DNA from: Methylophilus sp. 42 | GTDB taxonomy: Bacteria > Pseudomonadota > Gammaproteobacteria > Burkholderiales > Methylophilaceae | Assembly: GCF_000384155.1 (NCBI RefSeq) | Contig: NZ_KB913031.1 | Coordinates: 1,612,001 to 1,676,000, forward strand | DNA: 64,000 nucleotides | Direction: 5' to 3' | In this document: in pieces, positions 1-8,290 of the stretch | Position numbering within the stretch: the stretch's first letter is position 1 | Layout of the letters: the number at the start of each line of letters is the position of its first letter | The notes under the pieces: model-generated | What the model was told of the DNA's origin: nothing | Database searches by the model: none | The model's input: only the letters and a program-made list of their open reading frames with translations | Program-made: the position numbers and the translations under genes

Positions 1-684
1 ACTTGTCGGGTACCCGGCCCCGAAGGGTTTTTTAGTGAAATTTGTTCTAATCATTCATATGGGTATGCTTTTGCTGGAAGCACTCTAGTCGGTCAAAATA
101 CCTATCTAGCTCTTGTTCCACTATTAACCAATTTAATACATAGAGAGCCTTACTCCCCAAGCCTGACCGAAGTGGGTGAGTATATTGCCAATTACCTTTC
201 AGCTACCTTTGACGATCTAAGAGTAACTATGGGACGTGATGCTATGTTTGAAGTAGCAATATTTGGATGGTGTCCTGTTCAGCAAACATTAGGACTTTTT
301 AGAATCAGGCCTGTGATCCAGCAGGGTGGAATGTATGGCATCGAATCGAGCTATGTGGACTTCTCTAATGAGCAATTTGTATATCTTGGAGATTATTCAA
401 GGGAAATTTCCGAGTTGATCACGGCAGCTATTGATGCAGAGGGAACGACCACACGGGCACCTAAGAGAGTAATTGGGCAATGCATAGGGTCAGGTGACTA
501 CCCTAGTGTCGGGGGAGACATTCAATTGGCGGTAGCAGATCGATTTGGCTTTAAGCCATATATGCTTTACCGCCCACGTATTCAACCGCCTGGCGGAGTC
601 GAGATTACTTATTTAGGTAGGGTAATAGAGGATGAATTTCTGCATTTGGGTTCAGCCTTAGTCAGCATACCTTCGTTACCATGA
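1..684 (+). CDS. Hypothetical protein, 5' end outside window; possible Ntn-hydrolase-like fold
   Basis: The reading frame is open from the first base to the stop at 682-684, so the true start lies upstream; an internal GTG at 172 is not needed. The visible 227 residues have no signal peptide or membrane segment. Near the start there is an AGSTLVGQNTYLALVPLL stretch, and later a GGDIQLAVADRFGF stretch. The combination of a glycine/serine-rich strand and a long helix loosely recalls proteasome/HslV-like Ntn-hydrolases, but I cannot confirm this and no catalytic residue can be assigned without the N-terminus. The gene is AT-rich and sits at the edge of accessory DNA with the RES gene downstream. 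The function is unknown. Confidence 0.6.
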   Translation, partial: TCRVPGPEGFFSEICSNHSYGYAFAGSTLVGQNTYLALVPLLTNLIHREPYSPSLTEVGEYIANYLSATFDDLRVTMGRDAMFEVAIFGWCPVQQTLGLFRIRPVIQQGGMYGIESSYVDFSNEQFVYLGDYSREISELITAAIDAEGTTTRAPKRVIGQCIGSGDYPSVGGDIQLAVADRFGFKPYMLYRPRIQPPGGVEITYLGRVIEDEFLHLGSALVSIPSLP

Positions 685-842
685 GAAATATGGTAGGTTT
701 CGAAGCAAATCTCTTTTTTTGATATCTAATTTGAGCACCCCTCAACCCCTTGTGCAGCAAGAGTTTTGAGCAAGTTGGCAGAGAAAATTTATTCAATCAG
801 TGCCTGTTTGTTTGTTAGTTTTCTCGTTTTTGAGTGCAAAAA

Positions 843-925
843 GCGTTTGTGCTTTCTCTCCAGAAGCGTTTGTTCTTTTTTTTCGAAGGCGTTTGTACTT
901 CAGCGTTTTGAAAGAACAAACGTAC
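843..925. repeat. Three direct 12-bp repeats at 23-bp spacing plus one inverted copy
   Basis: The core GCGTTTGTNCTT occurs at 843-854, 866-877 and 889-900, exactly 23 bp apart, with G, T and A at the variable position. A partial inverted copy (AAAGAACAAACGTAC) lies at 911-925. Such spacing, about two helical turns, is typical of repeated protein-binding sites (operators or iterons). The cluster lies about 190 bp upstream of the small gene at 1114. The binding protein is unknown. Confidence 0.7.
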
Positions 926-1039
926 AGAGTGGAAGCAGTTGCAAATGCGAACGAAAATAGGGGAGTGCAGATCCTTTATGTTCGAAAGCTAAGAAAAACC
1001 AATAAATGACCGAGTGTAAGACTAGCAAATAATCGACTC

Positions 1040-1045
1040 TATAAT
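1040..1045 (+). promoter_or_regulatory. Putative sigma-70 -10 box (TATAAT)
   Basis: A perfect TATAAT stands about 70 bp upstream of the start at 1114. No good -35 hexamer is seen at the usual distance, so the promoter may need an activator or be weak. Confidence 0.45.
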
Positions 1046-1113
1046 TAATCTCTAGGGGTTAACCTGAGTAGTGAATTTTGCAGATGAATTGTTGAATGAA
1101 ATTTGGAGAAAAT

Positions 1114-1353
1114 ATGCCGTACAAGACCACCACAAAAAATCAAGAAGTCACAGCAGTAGACGTCCAAACTATGAGCGACATGTCTCTTGATGAATACAAA
1201 GACTATTTGAGATTCGGTTTAATGTCAGTAGATCACCATGACATTCTGAGATCAGAAGCAGCTGGATATCCTCTGGCAACTAATAAAGAGCAGTTGAAAG
1301 CCCTCATAGCTTATCTCAATGAAATTTCACCAAAGGTCGGATCTTCAACCTAG
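1114..1353 (+). CDS. Small hypothetical protein, candidate antitoxin partner of the RES gene
   Basis: This encodes a 79-residue soluble, acidic protein. The ATG at 1114 is preferred over an in-frame ATG at 1096 because GGAG lies at the right distance (1105-1108). The middle is probably helical (SLDEYKDYLRFGL, then KEQLKALIAYLNEI). It is not recognisably an Xre-type helix-turn-helix protein, which is the usual partner of RES toxins. Its stop at 1351-1353 lies only four bases before the preferred ATG of the RES gene, so the two are very likely co-transcribed and translationally coupled. The antitoxin role is inferred from position and size only. Confidence 0.65.
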   Translation: MPYKTTTKNQEVTAVDVQTMSDMSLDEYKDYLRFGLMSVDHHDILRSEAAGYPLATNKEQLKALIAYLNEISPKVGSST

Positions 1354-1357
1354 TACC

Positions 1358-2716
1358 ATGTTTAATATTGACCCTATACATAAGACAATTTGTATTAAAT
1401 GTATTGGTGATGCACATCTAAAAAAGATAATTAGCGCTCATCCGAGGCATCGTAATTTCTGCACTTATTGTCAAAGTGAAGACGACTGTATTGATTTGGT
1501 TGATTTAGCTCATATATTCGATAAAGCTTTCTCAGACACTTACTCGGAGATCGATGAAAGGCTTGCTGAAGACCATGGCTATCCAACAAAGGGCGAAGAT
1601 TTATACTCAATAATCTGGAAAGAAATTCAGCCTATTGACGAGCTAATCGCAGATGATTTAAGCAAAATCATTTACTCGTTCTGGGAAAACGTTTCAATTT
1701 TTCAATCAAATCCAACTTCAGACACCTCATTTATAAAAGCTGGTGCAGAGTCCTGGTTCGAACAATACTGGGCCTCAATGAGTTACAGCTTAAAAAATGA
1801 ATGCCGTTTTCTAAATTCTGAGGCTCTAGATTTAATGAAAATGGTATTTGATGATATTGATAAAGTACCCACTTCGGACGGTAAGTCATTAATTTTAGAA
1901 ATCACGCCAGAGCATGAGTTGAGTACCTTATACCGCGCAAGGCTTTTTCAACATGATAATGATCTTGAAGAGGCTTTGCTCAACCCGGAAAAAGAGTTAG
2001 GCCCGCCGCCAAATCCAAAAGCCACAGCTGGGAGAATGAATGCTAAAGGCATATCTGTATTCTATGGAGCAAATTTGCCTGAAGTCGCATTAGCAGAAGT
2101 GCGTCCTCCAGTAGGTAGTAAAGTTGCCATCGCTAAATTCAAAGTGATTCGAGAAGTAAGGTTGCTTGATTTAACAAGATTCAAAGAGGTAGTTTCAGAA
2201 TTTGACTACAGCATTTTTGACAAACAATCTTTGAATAAAGTCCGGCGCCATAAGTTTTTAACGAAGCTAGAAGAGGAGTTGGTAAAGCCAGTCATGCCTG
2301 AACATAGTGATGCTGGTTACCTTGTCACTCAAGTTATTGCTGATTTTCTGGCAAGCCATCAAATGTTAAATCTCGATGGTGTGATTTTTCGCTCCATTCA
2401 GGTTGCGAATAAATATAGTAAACCACCTATGAACATAGTCCTGTTCAACAAGGCTAGTATTGTTATGCGTACTTTCAATAAACCTGGTCGCAAATTCACT
2501 TCTAGTTTGTACACTTTTTATGAAAATGGTGATGTGATATACGATCCGGTAATTTCGTACTTTGAGCATGGTGATTCATCAAATAACAATGGCTATTTGT
2601 TTGATGGGAAACTGCATACACTTCAGTTAATTTCGGACTCAATTCAAATAAGGGAAATTGAAAATGTTGAATACGGTGTAGATACGAAATCAGTCAGAAT
2701 AGAAAAGGGCAACTAG
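1358..2716 (+). CDS. HEPN/RES N-terminal domain plus RES-domain protein (putative NAD+-targeting toxin)
   Basis: This encodes 452 residues from the ATG at 1358; an ATG at 1319 overlaps the upstream gene and lacks a ribosome binding site. The N-terminus has two CxxC pairs (C12/C15 and C35/C38), probably binding zinc, followed by a helical region matching the HEPN/RES N-terminal domain. From about residue 190 a RES domain begins with LYRARLF (Arg193), then RMNAKGISVFYGANLPEVALAEV with the conserved Tyr and Glu, and ends with a Ser-containing segment before NIVLF. Known RES toxins such as MbcT and ParT degrade NAD+ or ADP-ribosylate a metabolic enzyme. This long two-domain form is common but little studied. 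A toxin role and NAD+ as substrate are inferred from the family. The AT-rich composition suggests horizontal acquisition. Confidence 0.75.
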   Translation: MFNIDPIHKTICIKCIGDAHLKKIISAHPRHRNFCTYCQSEDDCIDLVDLAHIFDKAFSDTYSEIDERLAEDHGYPTKGEDLYSIIWKEIQPIDELIADDLSKIIYSFWENVSIFQSNPTSDTSFIKAGAESWFEQYWASMSYSLKNECRFLNSEALDLMKMVFDDIDKVPTSDGKSLILEITPEHELSTLYRARLFQHDNDLEEALLNPEKELGPPPNPKATAGRMNAKGISVFYGANLPEVALAEVRPPVGSKVAIAKFKVIREVRLLDLTRFKEVVSEFDYSIFDKQSLNKVRRHKFLTKLEEELVKPVMPEHSDAGYLVTQVIADFLASHQMLNLDGVIFRSIQVANKYSKPPMNIVLFNKASIVMRTFNKPGRKFTSSLYTFYENGDVIYDPVISYFEHGDSSNNNGYLFDGKLHTLQLISDSIQIREIENVEYGVDTKSVRIEKGN

Positions 2717-2743
2717 GAAATTTCTTTGCTTCAGACATGTGAT

Positions 2744-2767
2744 TTTGGGGTAACTTTGGGGGTAACT
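2744..2767. repeat. Tandem 12-bp repeat (TTTGGGGTAAC type)
   Basis: Two nearly identical 12-mers, TTTTGGGGTAAC (2744-2755) and TTTGGGGGTAAC (2756-2767), follow the RES gene. G-run/TAAC repeats of this sort often lie next to tyrosine-integrase islands as arm-type binding sites, so this could mark the end of an integrated element. That link is from memory and no integrase gene is in the window. An inverted repeat AAGATATT/AATATCTT lies at 2867-2889. Confidence 0.4.
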
Positions 2768-2914
2768 ACAAAATTAATAATCCAATAATTGCCTTATTTA
2801 AAGGCTTTCATAGATTTGTTTTGTTGACCCCAGCCCACCAAACAAAGTAGTTGAAGAAGTGCTTTTAAGATATTGTTTTAAAATATCTTTCAAGTGATAT
2901 GAGTAGGGTGATAT

Positions 2915-2946
2915 AAAAAAGCCAGTCCAATGTGACTGGCTTTTTT
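2915..2946. terminator. Bidirectional rho-independent terminator
   Basis: The stem GCCAGTC/GACTGGC is flanked by A6 on the left and T6 on the right, so it can end transcripts from both directions. It separates the RES gene (plus) from the convergent gene at 2981 (minus). Confidence 0.85.
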
Positions 2947-2980
2947 ACGTCTGTTTCCAGTCGATAAAATGGTATTTTAA

Positions 2981-3364
2981 TTATCCTAGCAACAGTTCCT
3001 TTTTTAAACGCTTGCAGTAACGTCGCTTGGTGAGCGTGTTCATCTCATCAAACAGCATCATTTTCCATAAATACTTGGTTTCAACTAATTCTGCATCTAG
3101 CGTGGTTTCATCGGCATAGCTTTTTAATACTCTTTGACGGTGGCCGATACGATAGGGTGCAAATGCCCGCCTCTTAATGATGTTCAATTTGATATCAGGC
3201 GCAGTTTGTTTTCCGGATAGCCATCGATCGATCACATCTGATTTGACATCCAGTAGCTGCCTGAGCTCAGCGATGGACAGCGTTCCCAGATATTCACCAA
3301 TCTTGAGGCACCAAATTAAGCTGTATTGTGTATGTAATTTCTTTAAGCGTTTTCTGTCTTGCAT
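2981..3364 (-). CDS. Hypothetical protein with possible helix-turn-helix region
   Basis: This encodes 127 residues from the ATG at 3364, chosen because GGGAG lies five bases upstream; a longer in-frame start at 3409 has no such signal. The protein is strongly basic. The segment TLSIAELRQLLDVKSDVIDRWL reads like a helix-turn-helix (helix, turn, recognition helix), which would make it a small DNA-binding protein, but no family is recognised. The C-terminus has clusters of Lys and Arg. It stands alone, with the terminator at 2915-2946 after its stop. Confidence 0.6.
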   Translation of the reverse strand: MQDRKRLKKLHTQYSLIWCLKIGEYLGTLSIAELRQLLDVKSDVIDRWLSGKQTAPDIKLNIIKRRAFAPYRIGHRQRVLKSYADETTLDAELVETKYLWKMMLFDEMNTLTKRRYCKRLKKELLLG

Positions 3365-3594
3365 AGCAACTCCCGTAAAACCTTGCAAACCACATCCGGA
3401 TGTTAACACTTGTTTTCCATATGTTAATTAAACTGGTGTGACTATTGTTAAATAATTTGAATGTGCATTTACGGCAATGGCATTGATACACTTGTATTAA
3501 TATTCGCATAATGTATATTATGTTAAATAATGGATGAAGATGTTTACCCTGTTGCTTGAACAGAAAAAGCACGTTGTTGAAATCTGGTAAATGC

Positions 3595-4671
3595 TTAATC
3601 TGCATCGTCTGCATGCTCGTCGAAGATATCTCTGAAACGATTGGCGAGTTTTTTGAATGCGTTGAGTATGACGGGGTCAAAATGCGCTGGCTGTGTTCGT
3701 CCGTCACCTTGCATGATGATTTGCAAAGTGAGTTCATGCGTAAATGCGGATTTATATGGGCGCTTGCTGCGTAGCGCATCATATACATCACTCATCATCA
3801 TGATGCGTGCGGATAATGGGATTTCCTCGCCTTTTAAGCCATTGGGGTAACCACTGCCATCCCAGCGCTCGTGATGGTTCAAGGCGATTTCTGCACCCAT
3901 GATGGTAAATGGTGAGGTGCTTTTGCCGTGTCCCAAAATGCTGTTACCTAATACGGTATGTGTTTTCATGACCTCCCATTCCTCATCAGTGTGCGGGCCT
4001 GGCTTGAGCAAGATATGGTCCGGAATACCAATTTTTCCGACATCATGTAATGGGCTGGCATGATAAATGGTGTCAATAAAATTTGAGTCCATGCCCAAAT
4101 CGGCGGCCAGTTCCTTACAGTAAAAGGCAATGCGGTGAATATGGTCGCCGGTTTCTTTGTCCCTAAATTCGGCGGCACGCATAATGCTGAACATGGAGTC
4201 AAAATAACTGGTGAGCAATTGAGCGGTCCGCTCTTCTACTTGTATCTCCAGTGTATGGCTATAGTCAGTCAGAAAGTCGTTATATTCTTTCAGGCGCAGC
4301 AAGTTACGCACCCTGATCCAAAGCTCGGCCCTGTCTACTGGTTTGGTGACAAACTCTTCAACACCGCATTGCAAGGCACGCATTCTCGAGGTGCGGTCTA
4401 TCAGCGCCGTGAGCATAATAATTGGGATGATTTTCGTCGCTTCATTATTTTTCAATTGCTCAGCCAGCTCGAAGCCGTTCAATACCGGCATCATGGCATC
4501 CAGCAAAATCAGGTCTGGTTGATGGCTTAAGGTCATTTCAAGCGCCATTTTGCCATCGTGGGCTTGTAGTGTGGCGTAGCCTTCAGCGGTGAGCAACGCT
4601 TCCAGATAGGCGCGATTATTTTCTTCATCATCGACAATCAGAATGGTCTTGCGCGTGACTTTCATATCCAT
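3595..4671 (-). CDS. Response regulator with HD-GYP domain (putative c-di-GMP phosphodiesterase)
   Basis: This encodes 358 residues. A receiver domain (about 8-125) has the acidic pair DD14-15, phospho-acceptor Asp58 in LLDAMMP and Lys110 in VTKP. A short coiled linker leads to an HD-GYP domain (about 155-340) with HD at 209-210 in PLHDVGKIG, HHERWDGSGYP around 266-276 and a further conserved D295 in MSDVYDAL. HD-GYP proteins of the RpfG type hydrolyse c-di-GMP, and all metal-binding motifs I can check are present, so activity is likely. It is the last gene of an operon with the hybrid kinase and lone receiver upstream, which probably phosphorylate it. GGGG lies upstream of the ATG at 4671. 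Confidence 0.9.
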   Translation of the reverse strand: MDMKVTRKTILIVDDEENNRAYLEALLTAEGYATLQAHDGKMALEMTLSHQPDLILLDAMMPVLNGFELAEQLKNNEATKIIPIIMLTALIDRTSRMRALQCGVEEFVTKPVDRAELWIRVRNLLRLKEYNDFLTDYSHTLEIQVEERTAQLLTSYFDSMFSIMRAAEFRDKETGDHIHRIAFYCKELAADLGMDSNFIDTIYHASPLHDVGKIGIPDHILLKPGPHTDEEWEVMKTHTVLGNSILGHGKSTSPFTIMGAEIALNHHERWDGSGYPNGLKGEEIPLSARIMMMSDVYDALRSKRPYKSAFTHELTLQIIMQGDGRTQPAHFDPVILNAFKKLANRFRDIFDEHADDAD

Positions 4672-4713
4672 GTGCCGGGTCCCCTGCGAGCTTATTTTCT
4701 GGTGAATTCTGCT

Positions 4714-5073
4714 TTAAAGTAAGGCATCCACTGTTTGCAGAAACTCTTTATAGCGGATAGGTTTGGCGATATAGCTGTCGCACCCCGCCTGGCGCATTTT
4801 CTCTTCATCCCCCTTCATGGCAAAGGCGGTGAGCGCGATAATCTTGATATGGCTAGTTTGACTGTCTTCTTTAAGCAGTCGTGTCGCAGTCAGGCCATCC
4901 ATGCCTGGGAGCTGAATATCCATGAGGATTACTTCGGGTAACAAGCTGCGTGCAATACCAAGGCCATCCAGGGCGTTAACGGCCTGCAATACCTCGTGCC
5001 CTGCGCTTTCAAGCAACAGCTGCGCCAGTTTCATATTGTTAGGATTGTCTTCAACAATAAGTATTCTTGCCAT
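4714..5073 (-). CDS. Single-domain response regulator (CheY/DivK-like)
   Basis: This encodes 119 residues, only a receiver domain: acidic residues E8/D9, phospho-acceptor Asp52 in LMDIQLPGMDG, Thr in ALTAFAMKGDEE and Lys near residue 101 in YIAKPI. The ATG at 5073 is chosen because AGGGG lies five bases upstream and the receiver fold starts there; a longer frame would overlap the kinase gene. With no output domain it probably relays phosphate between the hybrid kinase just upstream (22 bp gap) and another protein, perhaps the HD-GYP regulator downstream. Confidence 0.88.
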   Translation of the reverse strand: MARILIVEDNPNNMKLAQLLLESAGHEVLQAVNALDGLGIARSLLPEVILMDIQLPGMDGLTATRLLKEDSQTSHIKIIALTAFAMKGDEEKMRQAGCDSYIAKPIRYKEFLQTVDALL

Positions 5074-5095
5074 GCTCGCCCCTATGTTCTTTATA

Positions 5096-8000
5096 TTATG
5101 GCTGCTTGGCCTGGCCAGCCAATGCGCGATGCACTTCACTTAAAAAGTTACCGTGATTAAATTCAGACTTTTCGAGAACGGCTAATACATGGCCCTTGAG
5201 AATGTGGTGTTCTTCAGGCGCCAGGAATTTTGAGGTGACAATAATGATAGGAATTTTTGCCGTGCGTTTGTCCTGTTTCAGCTCTTCGACTACCTCAAAA
5301 CCATTGGCTTCAGGCATCATCAAATCGAGGATAATCAGGTCAGGCTTCTGTTGCTTGGCTATTTGAGTGGCCTCATGGCCGCCATAAGCCCGCATCACCG
5401 AGTATCTTGCATGCTCAAGATAAGATGAAATGATTTCTACAGCTTTAGGGTCATCGTCGACAACCAGTACTTTCACGCTTGCTTGATCATTGGTCGGGGA
5501 TGTAAACCCCAGTTTGCCAAGCGCAGTTTGCAAATCATCGGCAGAGACCGGTTTTTGTAATACCTGTGCGGCACCAAGTGATAAGCCTCGATTACTGTCT
5601 GCGACAATAGACAGGATAACCACCGGAATATGGGCCAGTTTCTGATTGGCCTTGAGTTTAGCCAAAAATTCCCAGCCATCCATGCCCGGCAGCAAAATAT
5701 CCAGCGTAATTAAATCGGGCGGTGCAGCATCTGCCAAAATGGCCAGGGCAATTTCGGCCGTGGCCGCACGCGTCACGCGGCAATGGTCTGACTCCAGTTG
5801 CAACCTGATCAAGTCGGCGGCACGGTCATCATCCTCCAGGACCAGCACATGTGGTGATTCTTTATTTAATAACTGACTGGCGGTTTCTTTTGCCTGGTTA
5901 ATGGGGTTTGCAGGGGCCAGCAGATTGACCTTATATTGCAGCCAGACAGTGAACGTACTGCCCTCCCCTGGCGTACTGCTGACTGCGACTGCTCCGCCAT
6001 GCAGCTCTGCCAGTTTGCGCACGAGCGCTAACCCCAGTCCTGTGCCTTCAAAACGCCTGGAAAGCGTGCTTTCCAGTTGAACAAAGGGTTGGAACAGGCG
6101 CTCAATGTCCTGCGCCTCAATGCCTATCCCGGTATCAGTAATGGATATCTGGATGAATTGTTGCGCGTTACCTATGGACGCTATCTGGTGCTGCGGAATA
6201 TCTTTGATTTGCTCAAGGACGGCTGCGCGTTCAAGCAGCTTGGCTTGCAACGTAATCTGCCCGCCTTCGGGCGTAAATTTTACGGCATTCGACAACAGGT
6301 TATAAATAATCTGCTTTACCTTGCGTGCATCCAGCCACGCATTGCCCAAGTCTTCGGATAAGTCCGCTTGCAGCTTGATATGTTGCGTCGCTGCTTTTTC
6401 CTTAATAATAGAGAGGCTGTTTTGCAACAGCACTTGAACATCGGCGATCTCCGGCTCAAGCTCCATGCGGCCTGCTTCAATTTTTGACAGATCCAGTACA
6501 TCATTAATCAATGACAGCAGATGTTGCCCGCTTTCAAAAATATCACTGACGTATTCTTTTTGCTTATCGGCCAACGGCCCAACGAAGCCATCCCGCAATA
6601 TCTCGGAGAAGCCGATAATTGCATTGAGTGGTGTGCGTAGTTCATGCGACATCGTGGCCAGGAATTCAGATTTCATGCGGTCTGCTTCGAGTAGCTGCTC
6701 GTTTTTCGAGCCGATTTCTTCGCTGCGCAGGTGCAGTTGTTCGGCCAGTAACTTGAGGTCACCATATTGTTGAATATTATGCAGCGCGACACCAAGCTGC
6801 GCGGCCAAGCGCTCAATAAAGGTTTGGTCACGCTCGGTAATGACCTGGCTGGCGGCAAGCACCAGCACGGCCAGGCGCTTCTCCTGATAAGTGACCGGGC
6901 AGATGATGATGCCGGTCGGCTTGATAGACACCAGCCCCGTTTCAATAGTCAGTGATGGCAGTACATCAATATCGCTTAGTATCAGTGTCTGGTTCTTTTG
7001 AATAGCCTCACCGATTATGCCATGGCCCAATTTAAACTCATTGAGAATGTCTACCGGGGCCGCATGTGTGCTTTCAAGGCGATAGCATCCACTCCATTCG
7101 TCATAGCCATAAATGGCCGAGACCGGCAGCGCATGATTGTTGGCCAGGATATCCAGCATGCCTGACAAAATCTTCGAGCGGTCATAGTTGGCATTAAATA
7201 ACCTTAAGACCTTACTATGCGTTTGGTCATAAGTCGCTGCATGGGTTAGGTCGACTTCAATCTGTTTAAAGTCACTGACATTGCGTGCAACCATGGATAA
7301 ATGTGTCGGCACGCCATCGGCATCCTTATGCACCACAATCACCTGCGAGACCGGAATTTCTATGCCAGTACGGGTAATGTATGCCGATTCCCCGCTCCAG
7401 ACGCCAGTACTCAATGCAGCAGGAATCGCCTTGTGCTGGATTAAATCTGCCGCCCACTCTGGTCGCATATGTGCAATGCCCTGAAATGCGATGTCTTCAT
7501 TCTCACCAATGCCCAACAGCTTGCGCCCGCCTCTGTTCAGGTAAAAGTAATCCCCCTGCAGGTTCGCATTGGCGATGAGGTCCGGTGAAGCATCAAGGAT
7601 ATCCGTGAGTCGCCTTTGTTCTGCAGAGGCTTGCTTGCGAATATGGAGGTCGCGCTGAATACGCCAGATCAGCAGTGGGAAAAAAATCAAAATGGCGATA
7701 GACATCACCGCAAACAGCGTCAGCAGGTCTTTGGCGTGGCTCTGTTCAGATAGTGTGCGGTCGGTAAGCAGGTTCTGTTCTTCAAGCGACATCGCACTAA
7801 AGACCCCACGAATTTCAAGCATGTCTTCGCGGCGGATATAGTCTTTGCGTAGAATCTCTTTTAATTTATCGGCCGAAGTGGTACGTGCAGTCTCAATAAT
7901 GTGATTAAAGTAAATAATCCGCTTATCAATCAATTGCCTTAATTGGGTGATTTGCTGCTGTTGGAAGTAATTATCTTTGGTCAGTACGGCAAGTTCTGTG

Positions 8001-8290
8001 ACGTCTTTTTGCAAGTCGGCTAACGCAGCGTCGCGGCGTGTAATAGAACTATCATCAGCCGTGAGCAGAAAGCCTCGTTGTGAAACTTCCAGTTGATTGA
8101 ATAGCACCAGGCCTTTATCCAGCTTGGAGATGACTTCGTTGGTGTGGCTGACCCAGCGGTTATTTTCAGCAAAGCGCTGCAGGTAAACCATGCTGGTAAT
8201 GCCAAGCAAAACGAGTAATGCGAAGAAACTGATGAATCCATAAATAATGACGGATTCCAGCGCCCACACTTCTTTTTTTTGCGAACTCAT
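5096..8290 (-). CDS. Hybrid sensor histidine kinase with CHASE3, PAS, GAF and two receiver domains
   Basis: This encodes 1064 residues in the inner membrane. TM1 is at about 14-37, a CHASE3-type periplasmic domain at 40-185 and TM2 at about 188-210. Then come a PAS domain (about 225-345), a GAF domain (370-510) and a HisKA box with His549 in MSHELRTP. The HATPase domain shows N-box NLLSNAVKF (664-672), DTGIGI and GTGLGLAL. Two receivers follow, with phospho-acceptors Asp864 (LDILLPGMDGW) and Asp989 (LDLMMPEANGF). The signal is unknown; CHASE3 suggests an extracytoplasmic cue and GAF a cytoplasmic ligand. It leads an operon with the lone receiver and the HD-GYP gene, so a c-di-GMP output is likely. 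Confidence 0.93.
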   Translation of the reverse strand: MSSQKKEVWALESVIIYGFISFFALLVLLGITSMVYLQRFAENNRWVSHTNEVISKLDKGLVLFNQLEVSQRGFLLTADDSSITRRDAALADLQKDVTELAVLTKDNYFQQQQITQLRQLIDKRIIYFNHIIETARTTSADKLKEILRKDYIRREDMLEIRGVFSAMSLEEQNLLTDRTLSEQSHAKDLLTLFAVMSIAILIFFPLLIWRIQRDLHIRKQASAEQRRLTDILDASPDLIANANLQGDYFYLNRGGRKLLGIGENEDIAFQGIAHMRPEWAADLIQHKAIPAALSTGVWSGESAYITRTGIEIPVSQVIVVHKDADGVPTHLSMVARNVSDFKQIEVDLTHAATYDQTHSKVLRLFNANYDRSKILSGMLDILANNHALPVSAIYGYDEWSGCYRLESTHAAPVDILNEFKLGHGIIGEAIQKNQTLILSDIDVLPSLTIETGLVSIKPTGIIICPVTYQEKRLAVLVLAASQVITERDQTFIERLAAQLGVALHNIQQYGDLKLLAEQLHLRSEEIGSKNEQLLEADRMKSEFLATMSHELRTPLNAIIGFSEILRDGFVGPLADKQKEYVSDIFESGQHLLSLINDVLDLSKIEAGRMELEPEIADVQVLLQNSLSIIKEKAATQHIKLQADLSEDLGNAWLDARKVKQIIYNLLSNAVKFTPEGGQITLQAKLLERAAVLEQIKDIPQHQIASIGNAQQFIQISITDTGIGIEAQDIERLFQPFVQLESTLSRRFEGTGLGLALVRKLAELHGGAVAVSSTPGEGSTFTVWLQYKVNLLAPANPINQAKETASQLLNKESPHVLVLEDDDRAADLIRLQLESDHCRVTRAATAEIALAILADAAPPDLITLDILLPGMDGWEFLAKLKANQKLAHIPVVILSIVADSNRGLSLGAAQVLQKPVSADDLQTALGKLGFTSPTNDQASVKVLVVDDDPKAVEIISSYLEHARYSVMRAYGGHEATQIAKQQKPDLIILDLMMPEANGFEVVEELKQDKRTAKIPIIIVTSKFLAPEEHHILKGHVLAVLEKSEFNHGNFLSEVHRALAGQAKQP

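Larger units (their letters stand above)
685..1113. other. Intergenic region with repeat cluster and promoter
   Basis: This 429-base gap has two short plus-strand open frames (from 766 and 800), but they have skewed composition rich in Phe, Cys and Ser, lack good ribosome binding sites and are probably not genes. It contains a weak inverted repeat TTGAG/CTCAA at 730-744, the 23-bp-period repeats at 843-925 and a perfect -10 hexamer at 1040-1045 ahead of the next gene. Confidence 0.6.

Noticed and set aside
843-925. CRISPR array
   Set aside because: Only three 12-bp cores at 23-bp period; repeats and spacers are far too short, and no cas genes are present.
766-1009. Two overlapping short plus-strand open frames (766-960 and 800-1009)
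   Set aside because: They have skewed composition, no good ribosome binding site, and lie over the repeat cluster; they are more likely chance frames.
1020-1095. Integron attC-like site near GTTAACC
   Set aside because: There is no paired R'' and R' core with the expected spacing and no integrase gene.
3177-3791. Open frames on both strands overlapping the 2981 and 3595 genes
   Set aside because: They are shadows of the HD-GYP gene and the small gene, with no start signals or family features.
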